Shown here piece after piece: positions 5,316-5,447 of a stretch of DNA of 5,447 nucleotides. Under the pieces are notes generated by a model that searched no databases, was not told the origin of the DNA, and worked only from the letters and a program-made list of their open reading frames with translations. The stretch's first letter is position 1. Each line of letters starts with the position of its first letter. The DNA is from Pseudomonadota bacterium. Its GTDB lineage: Bacteria > Pseudomonadota > Alphaproteobacteria > Acetobacterales > Acetobacteraceae. The stretch is taken from contig JAKBCX010000133.1 in assembly GCA_021807465.1 (NCBI GenBank), positions 1-5,447 of the forward strand, read 5' to 3'. A program made the position numbers and the translations under genes.

Positions 5316-5447
5316 TGTTTTGTTTGTGGAACAGGAACTTTCTATTCACAAAGAGATATTCACATAACAATCTGATTTTTTTGCTTTATCTCCGTGATAC
5401 AGCGGCTTGCCCGCCAACGCGCACGCATTTCAGTGCTTGCGCCAAGA
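5297..5447. other. AT-rich intergenic region downstream of rpsT, possibly dnaA promoter or origin
   Basis: No coding sequence is seen from 5201 to the right edge. Bases 5297-5390 contain 28 G or C in 94 (about 30%), against the clearly GC-rich genes on the left. The block includes a T-run (GATTTTTTTGCTTTATC, 5374-5390) that resembles a DNA unwinding element. From about 5391 the sequence turns GC-rich again, which may be the leader of the next gene, but no start codon can be assigned. The dnaA identity of that gene is inferred from known gene order, not seen. Confidence 0.45.
5325..5364. promoter_or_regulatory. Cluster of three imperfect DnaA boxes
   Basis: Compared with the consensus TTATNCACA: CTATTCACA at 5342-5350 (one mismatch, first base), ATATTCACA at 5356-5364 (one mismatch, first base), and TGTTCCACA on the minus strand at 5325-5333 (two mismatches). 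The two forward sites start 14 bases apart in the same direction. They lie in the AT-rich block after rpsT, where dnaA follows in several alphaproteobacteria. They may serve DnaA autoregulation or be part of an origin. None is a perfect box, so this stays a candidate. Confidence 0.4.

Noticed and set aside
5372..5401. Possible promoter reading to the right edge (CTGATT, spacer, GATACA)
   Set aside because: Both hexamers match the consensus poorly and no downstream start codon is visible to anchor it.

Overview
The window looks like ordinary, gene-dense chromosome of an alphaproteobacterium, most likely of the Acetobacteraceae/Rhodospirillales type. The signs are high GC with codons ending in G or C, a two-domain HldE, an HslO with a full CxC...CxxC zinc motif, and an rpsT gene with a CTTGAC-type -35 followed by an AT-rich stretch holding DnaA-box-like sites. 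The lineage is inferred, since no rRNA or species marker is present.

Left half (1-2713, minus strand): an apparent operon read right to left, in the order hldE (ADP-heptose synthesis for LPS core), a sulfotransferase-like P-loop protein, then a GNAT acetyltransferase that runs off the left edge. The hldE-sulfotransferase gap is 7 bases. The sulfotransferase stop and GNAT start share one base (TAATG), so the three are probably co-transcribed and the last two translationally coupled. The shared theme may be surface glycan synthesis and decoration, but only hldE is firmly tied to it.

Middle (2714-4825, plus strand): after a 65-base divergent gap comes a second tight operon. It holds hslO (redox-activated Hsp33 chaperone), an unrecognised lipoprotein with a low-complexity Gly/Ala/Pro tail, and a small single-domain cupin of the ureidoglycine aminohydrolase-like (Cupin_3) type. 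The lipoprotein and cupin meet at an ATGA overlap, and the hslO/lipoprotein junction is nearly as tight.

Right end (4826-5447, plus strand): rpsT (ribosomal protein S20) has its own well-formed sigma70-type promoter. It is followed by two or three hairpins, one of them a convincing intrinsic terminator. The last 150 bases or so hold an AT-rich block (about 30% GC by hand count over 5297-5390) with a three-fold GCGTTWW repeat and three imperfect DnaA boxes. In several alphaproteobacteria rpsT lies just upstream of dnaA, so this is probably the dnaA promoter region or part of an origin. dnaA itself is not in the window.

No mobile element, CRISPR array, tRNA or rRNA was seen. I found no clearly new system. 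The points most worth a second look are the AT-rich DnaA-box region, the lipoprotein of unknown function coupled to hslO, and the sulfotransferase/GNAT pair attached to hldE.
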